The notes under the pieces were generated by a model. It was not told the origin of the DNA. It saw nothing but the letters and a program-made list of their open reading frames with translations, and did no database searches. A stretch of DNA of 64,000 bases from Cellulosimicrobium cellulans (GTDB lineage Bacteria > Actinomycetota > Actinomycetes > Actinomycetales > Cellulomonadaceae): the NCBI RefSeq assembly GCF_007679345.1, contig NZ_VEGH01000003.1, positions 1 to 64,000 of the forward strand, given 5' to 3'. Numbering within the stretch: the stretch's first letter is position 1; the number at the start of each line of letters is the position of its first letter. Shown in pieces: positions 1 through 8,613 of the stretch. The translations under genes and the position numbers were made by a program.

Positions 1-341
1 TGCGGGTGCATCTCGGGGCGACGGGCGAGCTCGGCGACGGCGTCGAGCATCGCGGCGTGCTGGTGGGCCTCCATCCGGGCCCGCGCCGCCACGACCTCGA
101 CCAGGATGGCCGGGGCCAGCACGGTCAGGTCCAGGCCCCGCAACCACGCGTCGAGCACGGGTCCGGGCGGGCAGGCGGCGATGGCCTCGATCTGCCGCTG
201 CTCACCGGTCCGGGGTGCCCCGCCGAACGCCACCACGGGGTCGGGGCCGTAGTCGGTCAGGCAGGTCCCGTCGGCGGCGTAGACCGGCAGCACCGGGTCG
301 GCGACCACGTCGCCTCTGGGGTGTTCCTGCAGGTCAGCCAT
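1..341 (-). CDS. DUF222 / HNH-endonuclease family protein, N-terminal fragment
   Basis: The window's left edge cuts this gene; about 113 codons are visible from an ATG at 341. The visible part is mostly helical and ends in LARRPEM, a segment typical of the DUF222 amino-terminal domain. In actinobacteria DUF222 usually precedes a C-terminal HNH nuclease domain. That domain would lie outside the window, so nuclease function is inferred from the family and not seen. Such genes are multicopy in Micrococcales and Mycobacteriales. The gene stands alone, with about 200 bp to the next coding region. Confidence 0.7.
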   Translation of the reverse strand, partial: MADLQEHPRGDVVADPVLPVYAADGTCLTDYGPDPVVAFGGAPRTGEQRQIEAIAACPPGPVLDAWLRGLDLTVLAPAILVEVVAARARMEAHQHAAMLDAVAELARRPEMHP

Positions 342-542
342 GCAAGAACGCTACCGGCGACCACCGACACCACCCCCGGATCGCACACCCGACCTGGGGA
401 CCACGCACGCCCCGCGCCCTGTGGAGGACTCGGTGGCCGCTCACCGCGCGGGAACCGCCGGCGCGATCCGCCAACCTCGGAGCCCGCCGACCCCGGAAGC
501 AGCGGCTCCCCGACCCGACTCCGCCGGCGCACCCCCGTCCGG

Positions 543-902
543 TCAGTCCTGGACCAGCACCGTCCAGAGCCGGGCGATGCGCTCCTCGCGGATCTCGGCG
601 ACGTCGATGCCCCGGACCACCGGGTCCTGCCCCGGCGGGCCGAACTGCCAGGCGAGCAGCGCGAGGTCCTGCGCCCTGCGGACGGGGCCGTCGGCCGAGA
701 ACGCGAACCCCGGCGCGCCGTCGAGCAGCCCCTGGGCCTTGCGGTGCACCGCGTCCCAGCCCTGCACGGTCTCCTCGGGGTCGGAGAACACGACGTCCCG
801 GGTGTAGGTGTCCTCGATCGCCACCCGCCGGCGTTCGGGGTCGCGCTCCCCGAAGACCCGCCGCAGGTTGGCGTCCATCAGCTCCTCGATGCGGTCGGCC
901 AC
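543..902 (-). CDS. NTF2-like / SnoaL-like small protein
   Basis: A 119-residue protein of the cone-shaped NTF2-like (SnoaL/DUF4440) fold class. The N-terminal helix (RIEELMDANLRRVFGE) and the sequence IEDTYTRDVVFSDPEE followed by an alternating strand pattern to the end match this family. NTF2-like proteins bind small hydrophobic ligands or act as isomerases or cyclases, and no substrate can be named here. I chose the GTG at 902 because GAGAGGGG lies just upstream; an in-frame ATG at 944 would add 14 residues with no such site. The gene lies 41 bp upstream of a same-strand HExxH-protein stop and is probably transcribed separately. Confidence 0.7.
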   Translation of the reverse strand: MADRIEELMDANLRRVFGERDPERRRVAIEDTYTRDVVFSDPEETVQGWDAVHRKAQGLLDGAPGFAFSADGPVRRAQDLALLAWQFGPPGQDPVVRGIDVAEIREERIARLWTVLVQD

Positions 903-945
903 GCGCCGTCCCCTCTCGTCGTGCCCGGTCCGGACACGGCGCACG

Positions 946-1791
946 CTACTCGCGGCCGGTGAGGGAGCGGGAGGTGCCGGTGGGCGCGGCGTCGGCCGGA
1001 GCGGCGAGGACGCGGTCGACGAAGCCCGCCCTGCCCAGCCGGGCGAGCGCGGCCAGGCCGGCGAGACCGCCGGCGCGCTCGGCGTCGGCGAACGCCAGCA
1101 CCCCGGCGACGCACCCGAACTTGTCCCAGAAGTCGTCCGCCGCCGCGGCCCGGTGCAGGGCGGCGCGCTGCGCGTCCGGGTCGGTCAGGTCCCGCGCGGC
1201 CCGGAGGGCGTCGTGGGCGGCCCGCCGCCGGCCGGCGAGCGCCGCCGACGACGGGGCGAGCGCAGGGTGGCCGCGCATGCCGAGGTGGTGGGCGAGCCCC
1301 TCGTCGAAGACCAGGCGGTCGAGCCGGCTGCGGTGGCCGGCGGCGGCGTCGGCGGGCCAGCGTGACGCGAAGAGGAGGTGCGCCACCTCGTGGTCGAGCA
1401 CCGCCCGGGCCGTCGCCAGCCCCGCGCCGTGTCCGTATCCGGCGAGGCGCGCCACGTCGAGCACGACGACGTCGCGGCCGTCCGGGTCCGTGCGGAGCCC
1501 GGCGTCGTACGGTTCCGGCCATCCGACGACCAGGGCGACGCGCGCGTCCTCGACGCGCGCCGGCCAGTCCGGCGCGACCGCCGCCCAGGCGTCCGGGTGC
1601 GCCGGGGCGAACGGGTCGAGCAGCCGGACGAGGTCGTCGCGCAGCCGTCGCACGACGGCGCGGTCGTCGGCGTGCGGCAGCACCGGGTGCGCCGGCCCGG
1701 CGTCGTCGCCCGCGGCCGCGCGGACCACCCACGAGGTCGCGAGGTCGCCGTGGGCGAGGTAGCGGTCCACGGCGTGGGTGTCGAGGTGCAC
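946..1791 (-). CDS. Putative zinc metallopeptidase-like protein (HExxH)
   Basis: A 281-residue soluble protein. HEVAH at residues 134-138, in the context VLDHEVAHLLF, is a gluzincin-type zinc motif. DEGLAHHL at 163-170 supplies a plausible third ligand, Glu164. This spacing resembles the DUF2268-like predicted Zn-dependent proteases, but I cannot assign the family firmly. There is no signal peptide, so it probably acts in the cytoplasm. The GTG start at 1791 is preceded by GGGAGGACC at good spacing; in-frame starts further upstream overlap the divergent DUF3140 gene and give shadow-like sequence. Peptidase activity is inferred from the motif only. Confidence 0.7.
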   Translation of the reverse strand: MHLDTHAVDRYLAHGDLATSWVVRAAAGDDAGPAHPVLPHADDRAVVRRLRDDLVRLLDPFAPAHPDAWAAVAPDWPARVEDARVALVVGWPEPYDAGLRTDPDGRDVVVLDVARLAGYGHGAGLATARAVLDHEVAHLLFASRWPADAAAGHRSRLDRLVFDEGLAHHLGMRGHPALAPSSAALAGRRRAAHDALRAARDLTDPDAQRAALHRAAAADDFWDKFGCVAGVLAFADAERAGGLAGLAALARLGRAGFVDRVLAAPADAAPTGTSRSLTGRE

Positions 1792-1948
1792 GGCGGTCCT
1801 CCCGGAGCGGCGGCTGGCCGGCGACATCGTCGCGTGCGGGGTGCCGGCCGGTGCGGGACCTCCGGCCCGCCGGACGCGCCGGCACCTCGAGGTGCCGCGC
1901 GCCCGCCCGGGCACGGTCGACGGGTGCGGGCACCCGCGCGGTGCCACG

Positions 1949-2296
1949 ATGGCGCGCATGGACGAGGAGGAGCGCGCCCGGGTCGCGCGGGAGTTCGCGG
2001 ACGCCGTCACGATGACGCCGGCGGAGCTCGAGCGCTGGCTCGGGACCGAGGAGTCCCGAGCCGTGGGGGAGAAGGACGGCGACGGTGAGTCGGTCGGGCA
2101 CCGGTCGGGACGGCGGATCGTCGAGATCGCCCGCACGCGCACGGCGGACCTGACGGACGACGACTACGCGCACATGCGGACGGTGGTCGGCTACGTGCAC
2201 CGGCACCTCGCCCAGAGGCCTTCGGGCGACGTGGCGGACTCGGCGTGGCGGCACTCGCTCATGAACTGGGGGCACGACCCGCTGGACCGGGGCTGA
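1949..2296 (+). CDS. DUF3140 family protein
   Basis: A 115-residue protein that reads like DUF3140 over its full length. It has an N-terminal EFADAVTMTPAELERWL helix, a GESVGHRSGRRIVEI segment, DDDYAHMRTVVGYVHRH, and the C-terminal WRHSLMNWGHDP motif. The function of the family is unknown; it is widespread in actinobacteria and proteobacteria as a small stand-alone cytosolic protein. ATG 1949 and ATG 1958 are both possible starts, and neither has a clear ribosome site. It is divergent from the HExxH gene and 52 bp upstream of the kinase-like gene. Confidence 0.85.
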   Translation: MARMDEEERARVAREFADAVTMTPAELERWLGTEESRAVGEKDGDGESVGHRSGRRIVEIARTRTADLTDDDYAHMRTVVGYVHRHLAQRPSGDVADSAWRHSLMNWGHDPLDRG

Positions 2297-2348
2297 CGGG
2301 CAGGGGAGCCGGGCGTCGCGCGGGGCCCGGCGGACGAGGAGGAGCCAC

Positions 2349-2858
2349 GTGCTGGTCCAGGTCTGCGGTCTGCCCGGCTCGGGCAAGACCACGCTCGCGG
2401 CCGCGGTGGCGGACGCCGTGCCGGTGGTGGCGCTCCGGGTGGACGCGATCGACGCGGCGATGCGCCGCTACGGCGTCGCGCCGGAGCAGTCCGGCATCGC
2501 CGCGTACGCGGTGATGCACGCGCTCGCCGGCCCGCACCTCCGCCGCGGCCAGGTGGTCGTCGCCGACGCGGTGAGCCCCTCGGGCGCGGCGCGCGACGGC
2601 TGGGCCGGGACCGCAGCGGCGCACGGGGCGACGCTGCGGGTGGTCGAGGTCGTGTGCCCGGACCGCGCGGAGCACCGGCGCAGGGTCGAGACGCGCCCGG
2701 CCGACCTGCCCGGGTTCCCGCTGCCGACGTGGGACGACGTCCGGCGCGCGGCGCGGGAGTACGAGCCGCGGCACGACGAGCGCCTGGTGGTGGACAGCAC
2801 GCGACCCGTCGCCGAGGTGCTGCCGGAGGTGCTGGCGTACCTGGGACTGGTGCGGTGA
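2349..2858 (+). CDS. P-loop AAA/kinase-like ATP-binding protein
   Basis: A 169-residue protein with an N-terminal Walker A GLPGSGKTT (residues 7-15), then VVVADAVSPSG as the Walker B-like strand and a C-terminal arginine-rich lid (RRRVETRPADLPGFPLPTW). This layout fits small P-loop kinases of the zeta-toxin, chloramphenicol-phosphotransferase or gluconate-kinase type. The phosphate acceptor cannot be read from sequence. The GTG start is set by a strong GAGGAGGAG ribosome site. A TAGCGT box lies between this gene and the downstream patatin gene, so the two are probably not co-transcribed. Confidence 0.75.
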   Translation: MLVQVCGLPGSGKTTLAAAVADAVPVVALRVDAIDAAMRRYGVAPEQSGIAAYAVMHALAGPHLRRGQVVVADAVSPSGAARDGWAGTAAAHGATLRVVEVVCPDRAEHRRRVETRPADLPGFPLPTWDDVRRAAREYEPRHDERLVVDSTRPVAEVLPEVLAYLGLVR

Positions 2859-2929
2859 CCGGGCGACCGGCCGGGGCGCCGCGGAAATCCGTCGCGCCGG
2901 CCCCACCGGAGGACTAGCGTCCCCGGATC

Positions 2930-3883
2930 GTGACGACACCTGCTCCCGCCACCGGCTCCGGCGAGCGCGCCCTCGTCCTGGGCGGCGGCGGCTCGAGCGG
3001 CAACGCCTGGCTGCTCGGCGTCGCGGCCGGGCTGCTCGACGGCGGGGTCGACGTGACCGCCGCCGACCTCGTGGTCGGGACGTCCGCGGGGGCGACCGCC
3101 GCGGCTCAGCTCGGCGGGGCGGCCGCCGCGGAGCTGTACGCGGCCACCCTGGTGCCGCCGGTGCCGCCGGCGCCGCGGGCGGACGGGGCGGCACCGGGCC
3201 GGGGAGCGGGCGGGCCCGGGGGCTCCGCGGCGAGCCGGGGTGGAGCGGGCGGGCACGGCGCCGGCGGCGTCGCGCAGCACCTGGCGCGCCGCCGCGCCCT
3301 GGTCGCCGCCGCGGCGGACCCCGCCGACCTGCGGCGCCGGACGGGCGCGGACGCGCTGGAGCGGGCGGCGGCGGCCGGCCCGGACGCGCCGGGGCGGTGG
3401 CGGGCCACCGTCGCGGCGCGGCTGCCGCGGGCGGCGTGGCCGGAGCGGCGGACGCTCCTCACCGCGGTCGACGCGCACACCGGTGAGCCGGTCGTCCTCG
3501 ACAGGTCGAGCGGGGTCGAGCTCGTGGACGCCGTGGCCGCGAGCTGTGCCGGCGGGCCGGCGTACCCCATCGGTGACCGGTGGTACGTCGACGGCGCGCA
3601 CCGGCGCGGGGAGAACGCCGACCTGGCCGCGGGGTACGGGCGGGTGCTCGTGCTGGCGCCGCTCGGCGGGGCGTCGCTGACCCCGGCGGCGTGGCGGCTC
3701 GACCTCGCGGCGCAGGTCGAGGACCTGCGGGCCGCCGGCAGCCGGGTCGAGGTGGTCGTCCCGGACGACCCGGGCCTGTTCGGCGAGCGGGCGATGGACC
3801 CCGCCCTGCGGCCGGTGGCGGCGCGGGCCGGGCACGACCAGGGCCGGGCGCTGGCGGGGCGGCTCGCGGACTTCTGGGGCTGA
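2930..3883 (+). CDS. Patatin-like phospholipase family protein
   Basis: A 317-residue lipid acyl-hydrolase of the patatin/RssA family. The oxyanion loop GGGGSSGN is at residues 18-25, the nucleophile elbow GTSAG puts Ser52 in place, and the catalytic Asp221 sits in VDGAHRRGENADLA. The usual Asp-Gly-Gly is Asp-Gly-Ala here. Residues about 60-105 are an Ala/Gly/Pro-rich insertion next to the active site. There is no signal peptide; family members act on membrane phospholipid from the cytoplasmic side. A TAGCGT box at 2915-2920, nine bases before the GTG start, suggests a near-leaderless transcript. Confidence 0.85.
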   Translation: MTTPAPATGSGERALVLGGGGSSGNAWLLGVAAGLLDGGVDVTAADLVVGTSAGATAAAQLGGAAAAELYAATLVPPVPPAPRADGAAPGRGAGGPGGSAASRGGAGGHGAGGVAQHLARRRALVAAAADPADLRRRTGADALERAAAAGPDAPGRWRATVAARLPRAAWPERRTLLTAVDAHTGEPVVLDRSSGVELVDAVAASCAGGPAYPIGDRWYVDGAHRRGENADLAAGYGRVLVLAPLGGASLTPAAWRLDLAAQVEDLRAAGSRVEVVVPDDPGLFGERAMDPALRPVAARAGHDQGRALAGRLADFWG

Positions 3884-3912
3884 GCCGAGGACCCGCGCTC
3901 ACACCCGCGCGC

Positions 3913-4797
3913 TCACACCCCCGCGTGCAGCTCGTCGAGCACGTGCCGGGCCAGCCGACGCTGCTCCGGGGGCTCGTTCGTGACGAGGATCAGCGCCTTC
4001 CACACGGCCCAGCCCCGCCCGCGGGCCCAGGTCGCGTCGTCCACGCCGAGCTCGGCGCGGAACACCTCGCGCGCCGCGCCGGAGAGCCAGGTCCACACGG
4101 GCGTGGTGTCGCACGCGGTGTCGCCGACCGCGGAGCAGCCGAAGTCGAGCACGGCCGCGAGCACCCCGTCGCGCACGAGCAGGTTGTTGACCGCCACGTC
4201 GCCGTGCAGCCAGGTCGGTGCGCCGGTCGGCGGTGCGTCCAGGGCGTCGCGCCACAGGCCCGCCGCCAGGTCCCGGTCGCGGCCGTGCACCCGGTGCAGG
4301 ATGTCGCCGACCTCGTCGTCCCAGTGCTCCAGCGGGCCGCCGCGGAACGCGCTGTGCAGGCCGGGACCGGGCGCGCCCGTCGTGTCGCAGCCGCGCAGCG
4401 CGACGAGGAACTGCGCGAGGTCGCCGGCGAGCCGGACCGGGTCGTCGACCGGGGTGCGCGCCAGCGGGGTGCCGGGCCGCCAGCCGTAGACGGACCACGG
4501 CGCGGGGAACCGCTCGGAGGGCTCGCCGACGGCGCGCACCTCCGGGACCGGCAGCGGCAGGTGCGGGGCGAGCCGGGGGAGCCAGGTCTGCTCCTTGGCG
4601 ACCTGCGGCACGTAGCCGGGCGCGCTGGGCAGCCGCACGGCCAGGTCCTGGCCGAGCCGGAACATCCGGTGGTCGTTGCCGCCGTCCGCCACCGGCCGCA
4701 CCGGCAGGTCCGCCCACCTCGGGTGCTGCTCGGCGACCAGCGCGCGGACCAGGTCGGCGTCGATGGCGTCGGCGTGGATCGGGAGGCCGGTGGTCAC
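3913..4797 (-). CDS. Aminoglycoside phosphotransferase (APH) family protein
   Basis: A 294-residue protein with the APH/choline-kinase fold: N-lobe residues to about 90, catalytic loop WLHGDVAVNNLL (HGDxxxxN), then VLDFG as the magnesium-binding DFG-like motif. The family transfers phosphate from ATP to hydroxyls of aminoglycosides, choline, homoserine or fructosamine. Substrate cannot be told from sequence, and chromosomal actinobacterial copies are usually not clinical resistance genes. The start is GTG 4797. It is convergent with the patatin gene (29 bp apart). Upstream lies a long palindrome at 4861-4905 that separates it from a decayed acyltransferase. Confidence 0.85.
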   Translation of the reverse strand: MTTGLPIHADAIDADLVRALVAEQHPRWADLPVRPVADGGNDHRMFRLGQDLAVRLPSAPGYVPQVAKEQTWLPRLAPHLPLPVPEVRAVGEPSERFPAPWSVYGWRPGTPLARTPVDDPVRLAGDLAQFLVALRGCDTTGAPGPGLHSAFRGGPLEHWDDEVGDILHRVHGRDRDLAAGLWRDALDAPPTGAPTWLHGDVAVNNLLVRDGVLAAVLDFGCSAVGDTACDTTPVWTWLSGAAREVFRAELGVDDATWARGRGWAVWKALILVTNEPPEQRRLARHVLDELHAGV

Positions 4798-4860
4798 CGC
4801 TCGACGCTACCCCGCGCGCCGGGCCACCTCCGCGCGCCCCGCGCGCACCGAGGGGGTACC

Positions 4861-4905
4861 CGACACGTCGAGAGTGCATCCGCCGGATGCACTCTCGACG
4901 TGTCG
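4861..4905. repeat. Perfect 22-bp inverted repeat, probable terminator (palindrome family A)
   Basis: Arms at 4861-4882 and 4884-4905 are perfectly complementary around a single central C. The outer arm contains ACCCGACACGTCGAG and the centre reads CGCCG. It follows the stop of the minus-strand acyltransferase remnant by 5 bp and precedes the phosphotransferase start, which fits a terminator. No T-run follows. A second palindrome with the same outer arm and centre lies at 61438-61472. Confidence 0.75.
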
Positions 4906-4910
4906 GTTGC

Positions 4911-5696
4911 TCACTCGGCGGTCGGACGCGGGCGCGGGACCCGCGGGCGCGGGACCCGCGGGCTCGGCACGCGGGGGCGCAGGACGACGCCGGGGCCGGC
5001 GCCGTCCTGCCAGCGGCGGCGCAGCCGCGCGGCGGGCCGCTCGACCAGCCACCAGCTCGCCGTCGCCGCCGCCAGCGTCAGCGCGATCCCGAGCGCCCCG
5101 CCCGCCAGGTCCCGCGGGTCGCCGAGCCACTGGGTGATCGGCAGGTTCCACAGGTACGCCGCGTACGAGACGGTGCCGAGCGCGACGACGGCCCGCACCG
5201 GCCCGTGCGCCCGCCACCGCGACTCCGCGGCCAGCAGCACGAGCACCGCCGAGGCCACCGCGACCGCCGGGATGACGGCGAGGTACATCCACGGCGACGC
5301 GTCCAGCCCCGGCACCACGGCGAGGGCCGCGAACGCCGCCAGCAGCGCCCCGGCCAGCAGGCGCCGCGCCGTGGTCCCGGCCGGCAGCGCCCGCGACGCC
5401 CGGTCGCGGCCGAGCCGGAGCGCGCAGCCGGTGAACAACGCCACGGACCACGAGGTCGGCAGGGCGTAGACGCGGGCGACGTCCGGCGCCTGGTACGCGA
5501 TGGTCGCGGCGCACAGCAGCAGCGAGCCGGCGATGCCGAGGGCGGCCACGCGGCCGACCCACCGCCGGCGCCACGCGAGCGCGAGGACGAGCGGCCAGAG
5601 CAGGTAGAACTGCTCCTCGGTCGCCAGGGTCCACAGGTGGAAGAACGCGCCGCTGCCGTGGGGGAGGTAGGGCAGGTTGGACGTGTAGGTGAGTGC
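4911..5696 (-). pseudogene. Acyltransferase 3 (OafA/YrhL-like), 5'-truncated remnant
   Basis: From about 5696 the minus strand encodes the C-terminal 60-70% of a membrane acyltransferase. ALTYTSNL is followed by HLWTLATEEQFYLLWP, the family hallmark, then six or more hydrophobic segments and an Arg/Pro-rich tail ending at 4911. Family members O-acylate cell-surface sugars. The N-terminal membrane helices and catalytic region that should precede this (around 130 residues) are absent. Instead the DNA passes directly, in a different frame, into the acetyltransferase gene upstream. No start codon or ribosome site is seen near 5696. This looks like a deletion that removed the 5' part of the gene and the stop of its neighbour. 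Confidence 0.75.
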
Positions 5697-6376
5697 GGGC
5701 CGGCGTCGTCGGCCGGGGTCGCCGGGCGCAGACCCGCGTCGGTCTCGACGTAGGCGTCGCCGGTCGCCGGGCAGCGCCACCGGCCGCGACCGTCGGCCAC
5801 GAGCTGCTCCCCGCTGCGGCCGACCCAGCCGATGCGGCGTGCCGGGACGCCCGCGACGAGCGCGTGGTCCGGCACGTCCCGCGTGACGACCGCGCCCGCC
5901 GCGACCAGGGCCCACCGGCCGACGACGACCGGCGCCACGCACACCGCCCGCGCGCCGACGGACGCGCCGGCGCGCACGGTGACGCCGACCGCGTGCCAGT
6001 CGTCGGCGGACTTCAGGGTGCCGTCCGGGTTGACGGCACGGGGGTGCAGGTCGTTGGTGAGCACGGCGGCGGGGCCGACGAACGCGCCCTCCTCCAGCAC
6101 GGCCGGCTCGTAGACCAGGGCGTGGTTCTGGATCTTGCACCGGTCACCGACCCGCACGCCGGGGCCGAGGTAGGCGCCGCGCCCGACGACGCAGTCCGCG
6201 CCCACGACCGCGCCCTCGCGGACCTGCGCGAGGTGCCAGACGCGCGTGCCCGCCCCGAGGGTCGCGCGCGGGTCGACGTCGGCGCCGGGGGCGGTGGTCG
6301 GGCCGCCGTCCGCCCGGCCGCCGGGAGTCGCGCGGGAGCGCGCGACCCCCGCGGCGGGGTGCTGGCTGGCGTCCAC
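5697..6376 (-). CDS. WbpD-like hexapeptide acetyltransferase (runs into acyltransferase remnant)
   Basis: A left-handed beta-helix acyltransferase built from hexapeptide repeats (GADVDPRATLGAGTRVWHLAQVREGAVVGADC onward), then KIQNHALVYEPAVLEEGAFVGP and VPDHALVAGVPARRIGWV. This order is typical of WbpD/WlbB-type N-acetyltransferases, which acetylate the 3-amino group of a UDP-2-acetamido-3-amino uronic acid. The GTG start at 6376 has GGGAGG six bases upstream. The natural C-terminus would be near LRPATPADDAG. The reading frame has no stop there and stays open to 5078 through the acyltransferase remnant, adding about 206 foreign residues. It is divergent from the Gfo/Idh gene, its likely pathway partner. 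Confidence 0.7.
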
Positions 6377-6474
6377 GCGGCCTCCCGTGCCGCCCGCCCT
6401 CGGCCGGGCGCGGCGACCCTCCGGACGATACGGCGCCGCCCGGCAGGCGCGGCACCGGCGGAGCGGGTGAGAAA

Positions 6475-6512
6475 TGTCCGTTATGCGTGACATGTCCGAA
6501 TTGGGCCGGACA
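6475..6512 (+). promoter_or_regulatory. Candidate operator/promoter of the polysaccharide operon, TGTCCGWWWTG x2
   Basis: TGTCCGTTATG at 6475-6485 and TGTCCGAATTG at 6493-6503 are direct repeats 18 bp apart, about two helical turns. CGGACA at 6507-6512 adds an inverted half-site. The stretch is AT-rich against its surroundings and lies 33-70 bp before the first gene of the operon. The same 11-bp element occurs twice before the convergent operon at 26475-26494. The binding protein is unknown. Confidence 0.6.
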
Positions 6513-6544
6513 CACTACGGCTACGTCACGAGGAGGCGAGCCGC

Positions 6545-7612
6545 ATGGCAGATCCCCTACGGATCGCGGTGGTCGGCGCGGGGTACTGGGGCCCCCACCT
6601 GGCCCGGAACTTCCGCGCGTCGGCCGACTGGGACCTGGTCGCCGTGTGCGACCGGGACCCCGAGCGGGCCCGCCGGGTGGTCGGCGGCCGCAGCACCGTC
6701 GAGGTGCTCACGGACCCGGCCGAGCTGCTGGCGCGGGACGACGTCGACGCGGTGGCGGTCGCGACGCCCGCGGCGACGCACGCCGGGATCGTGCTGGCCG
6801 CGCTGGACGCCGGGAAGCACGTGCTCGTGGAGAAGCCCGTCGCGGCCAACGGCGCGGACGCCCGGCGCATGGTCGCCCGCGCCGCCGAGCGGGGCCGGGT
6901 GCTCATGGTCGACCACACGTTCTGCTACACGGCGGCGGTGCGGGCGATCCGGGACCTCGTCGCCGACGGCTCGCTGGGTGACCTGCACTTCGTCGACTCG
7001 GTGCGGATCAACCTGGGCCTGGTGCAGCCGGACGTCGACGTGTTCTGGGACCTGGCGCCGCACGACCTGTCGATCCTCGACTTCATCGTCCCCGGCGGGC
7101 TGGTGCCGACCGGCGTAGCGGCGCAGGGCGGCGACCCGCTCGGCGTCGGGCGGTCGTGCGTCGGCTACCTCACGCTGCCGCTGGCCGGCGGGGCGCTGGC
7201 GCACCTGCACGTCAACTGGCTCAGCCCCACGAAGATCCGGCAGATGGTGGTCGGCGGGAGCCGGCGCACGCTGGTCTGGGACGACCTCGCCCCGCAGCAG
7301 CGGCTCACGGTCTACGACCGCGGCGTCGACCCGGGGGAGAGCCTGCCGGACCGCACGAGCGCGCGGGTGTCCTACCGGCTCGGCGACGCCTGGTCGCCGG
7401 CGCTGCCCGAGCGCGAGGCGCTGTCCGCGGTGGTCGAGGAGTTCGCCGCCGCGGTGCGGGCGGGCCGGGCGCCGCTGACCGACGGGCACGCGGGACTGCG
7501 GGTGCTCGACGTGCTGGAGTCCGCGTCCCTGAGCCTGTCCGACGGCGGCCGGCTGGTGCCGGTGGCCCGCGGCGACCTGGTGGACGCCGGCGTGAAGGGC
7601 CGCCGGCGGTGA
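6545..7612 (+). CDS. Gfo/Idh/MocA family oxidoreductase (WbpB-like)
   Basis: A 355-residue NAD(P)-dependent sugar dehydrogenase, first gene of the plus-strand operon. The Rossmann motif GAGYWG is at residues 11-16 and the family EKP motif at 96-98, followed by an alpha/beta catalytic domain (DLAPHDLSILDF, VNWLSPTKIRQ). With two aminotransferases and acyltransferases nearby it most likely oxidises C3 of a UDP-2-acetamido sugar so an amino group can be added, as WbpB does. No UDP-sugar 6-dehydrogenase (WbpA) is in the window. GAGGAGGCGAG precedes the ATG. Its TGA overlaps the next start (GTGA). Confidence 0.85.
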   Translation: MADPLRIAVVGAGYWGPHLARNFRASADWDLVAVCDRDPERARRVVGGRSTVEVLTDPAELLARDDVDAVAVATPAATHAGIVLAALDAGKHVLVEKPVAANGADARRMVARAAERGRVLMVDHTFCYTAAVRAIRDLVADGSLGDLHFVDSVRINLGLVQPDVDVFWDLAPHDLSILDFIVPGGLVPTGVAAQGGDPLGVGRSCVGYLTLPLAGGALAHLHVNWLSPTKIRQMVVGGSRRTLVWDDLAPQQRLTVYDRGVDPGESLPDRTSARVSYRLGDAWSPALPEREALSAVVEEFAAAVRAGRAPLTDGHAGLRVLDVLESASLSLSDGGRLVPVARGDLVDAGVKGRRR

Positions 7613-8613
7613 CCGCGCTGGCGGGCGCCCGGGTCGTGGTGACGGGCGGTGCCGGCACGGTCGGCTCGACCCTGGTGGACCGGCTGCTGGCGGCGGAAGC
7701 GGGTCGCGTCGTGGTGCTCGACGACCTGTCCCGCGGCCGCCGGGACAACCTCGCGGCCGCACTGGCCTCCGGACGCGTCGACCTGGTGGTCGGCGACCTG
7801 CGGGACCGGGACGCCGTGCACGACGTCGTGCGGGGCGCGGACGTCGTGTTCCACCAGGCGGCGATCCGGATCACGCAGTGCGCCGACGAGCCGCGGCTCG
7901 CCCTCGAGGTGCTGGTCGACGGCACGTTCACGGTGCTGGAGGCCGCGGCCGAGCACGGGGTGGCCCGGGTGGTGGCGGCGTCGAGCGCGTCCGTCTACGG
8001 GGCGGCGGAGGAGTTCCCGACCGGGGAGCGGCACCACCACCACAACAACGACACGTTCTACGGCGCGGCCAAGTCGTTCGCCGAGGGCATGGCGCGGGCG
8101 TTCCGGGCGACCCACGGGCTGGACACCGTGATGCTGCGGTACTTCAACGTGTACGGGCCGCGGATGGACGTGCACGGCCGGTACACCGAGGTGCTCGTGC
8201 GCTGGATGGAGCGCATCGCCGACGGGCTGCCGCCGCTGGTGTTCGGCGACGGGCGGCAGACCATGGACTTCGTGCACGTGCGCGACGTCGCGCGGGCCAA
8301 CGTGCTCGCGGCGACGTCCGCGGCGGCCCGGGGCCCGTACAACGTCGCGAGCGGCACCGAGACGTCGCTGCTGCAGCTCGCCGAGGCGCTGCTGCGGGTC
8401 ATGGGCAGCGACCTCGCGGTCGAGCACGGCCCGGAGCGGGTGGTGAACGGGGTGCCCCGGCGGCTCGCCGACACCACGGCCGCGCGGCGGGACCTCGGGT
8501 TCGTCGCGGAGGTGGGGCTGGACGAGGGGCTGCGCGAGCTCGTCGACTGGTGGCGGCCGCGGCGGGCGGCCGTCGCGGCCGGGCGGTCCGCGGGCGCGGC
8601 GGTGGCGCCGTGA
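7609..8613 (+). CDS. NAD-dependent epimerase/dehydratase (extended SDR)
   Basis: A 334-residue nucleotide-sugar epimerase or dehydratase. The NAD-binding motif GGAGTVG lies at residues 13-19, ASSASVYG carries the catalytic serine, and FYGAAKSFAEG the Tyr-x-x-x-Lys pair. The YFNVYGPR segment is typical of UDP-glucose 4-epimerase-like and UDP-GlcNAc epimerase-like proteins. A run of four histidines (GERHHHHNND, around residue 143) lies just before the active-site Tyr, where relatives often have proline-rich sequence. It probably prepares a UDP-sugar for the glycan. GTG 7609 overlaps the preceding stop by four bases, and its own stop overlaps the next GTG. Confidence 0.85.
   Translation: MTALAGARVVVTGGAGTVGSTLVDRLLAAEAGRVVVLDDLSRGRRDNLAAALASGRVDLVVGDLRDRDAVHDVVRGADVVFHQAAIRITQCADEPRLALEVLVDGTFTVLEAAAEHGVARVVAASSASVYGAAEEFPTGERHHHHNNDTFYGAAKSFAEGMARAFRATHGLDTVMLRYFNVYGPRMDVHGRYTEVLVRWMERIADGLPPLVFGDGRQTMDFVHVRDVARANVLAATSAAARGPYNVASGTETSLLQLAEALLRVMGSDLAVEHGPERVVNGVPRRLADTTAARRDLGFVAEVGLDEGLRELVDWWRPRRAAVAAGRSAGAAVAP

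Noticed and set aside
6474-7118. Plus-strand frame starting in the TGTCCG element with MSVMRDMSELG
   Set aside because: It runs out of frame into the Gfo/Idh gene and becomes Trp/Ser/Arg-rich shadow sequence; no ribosome site.
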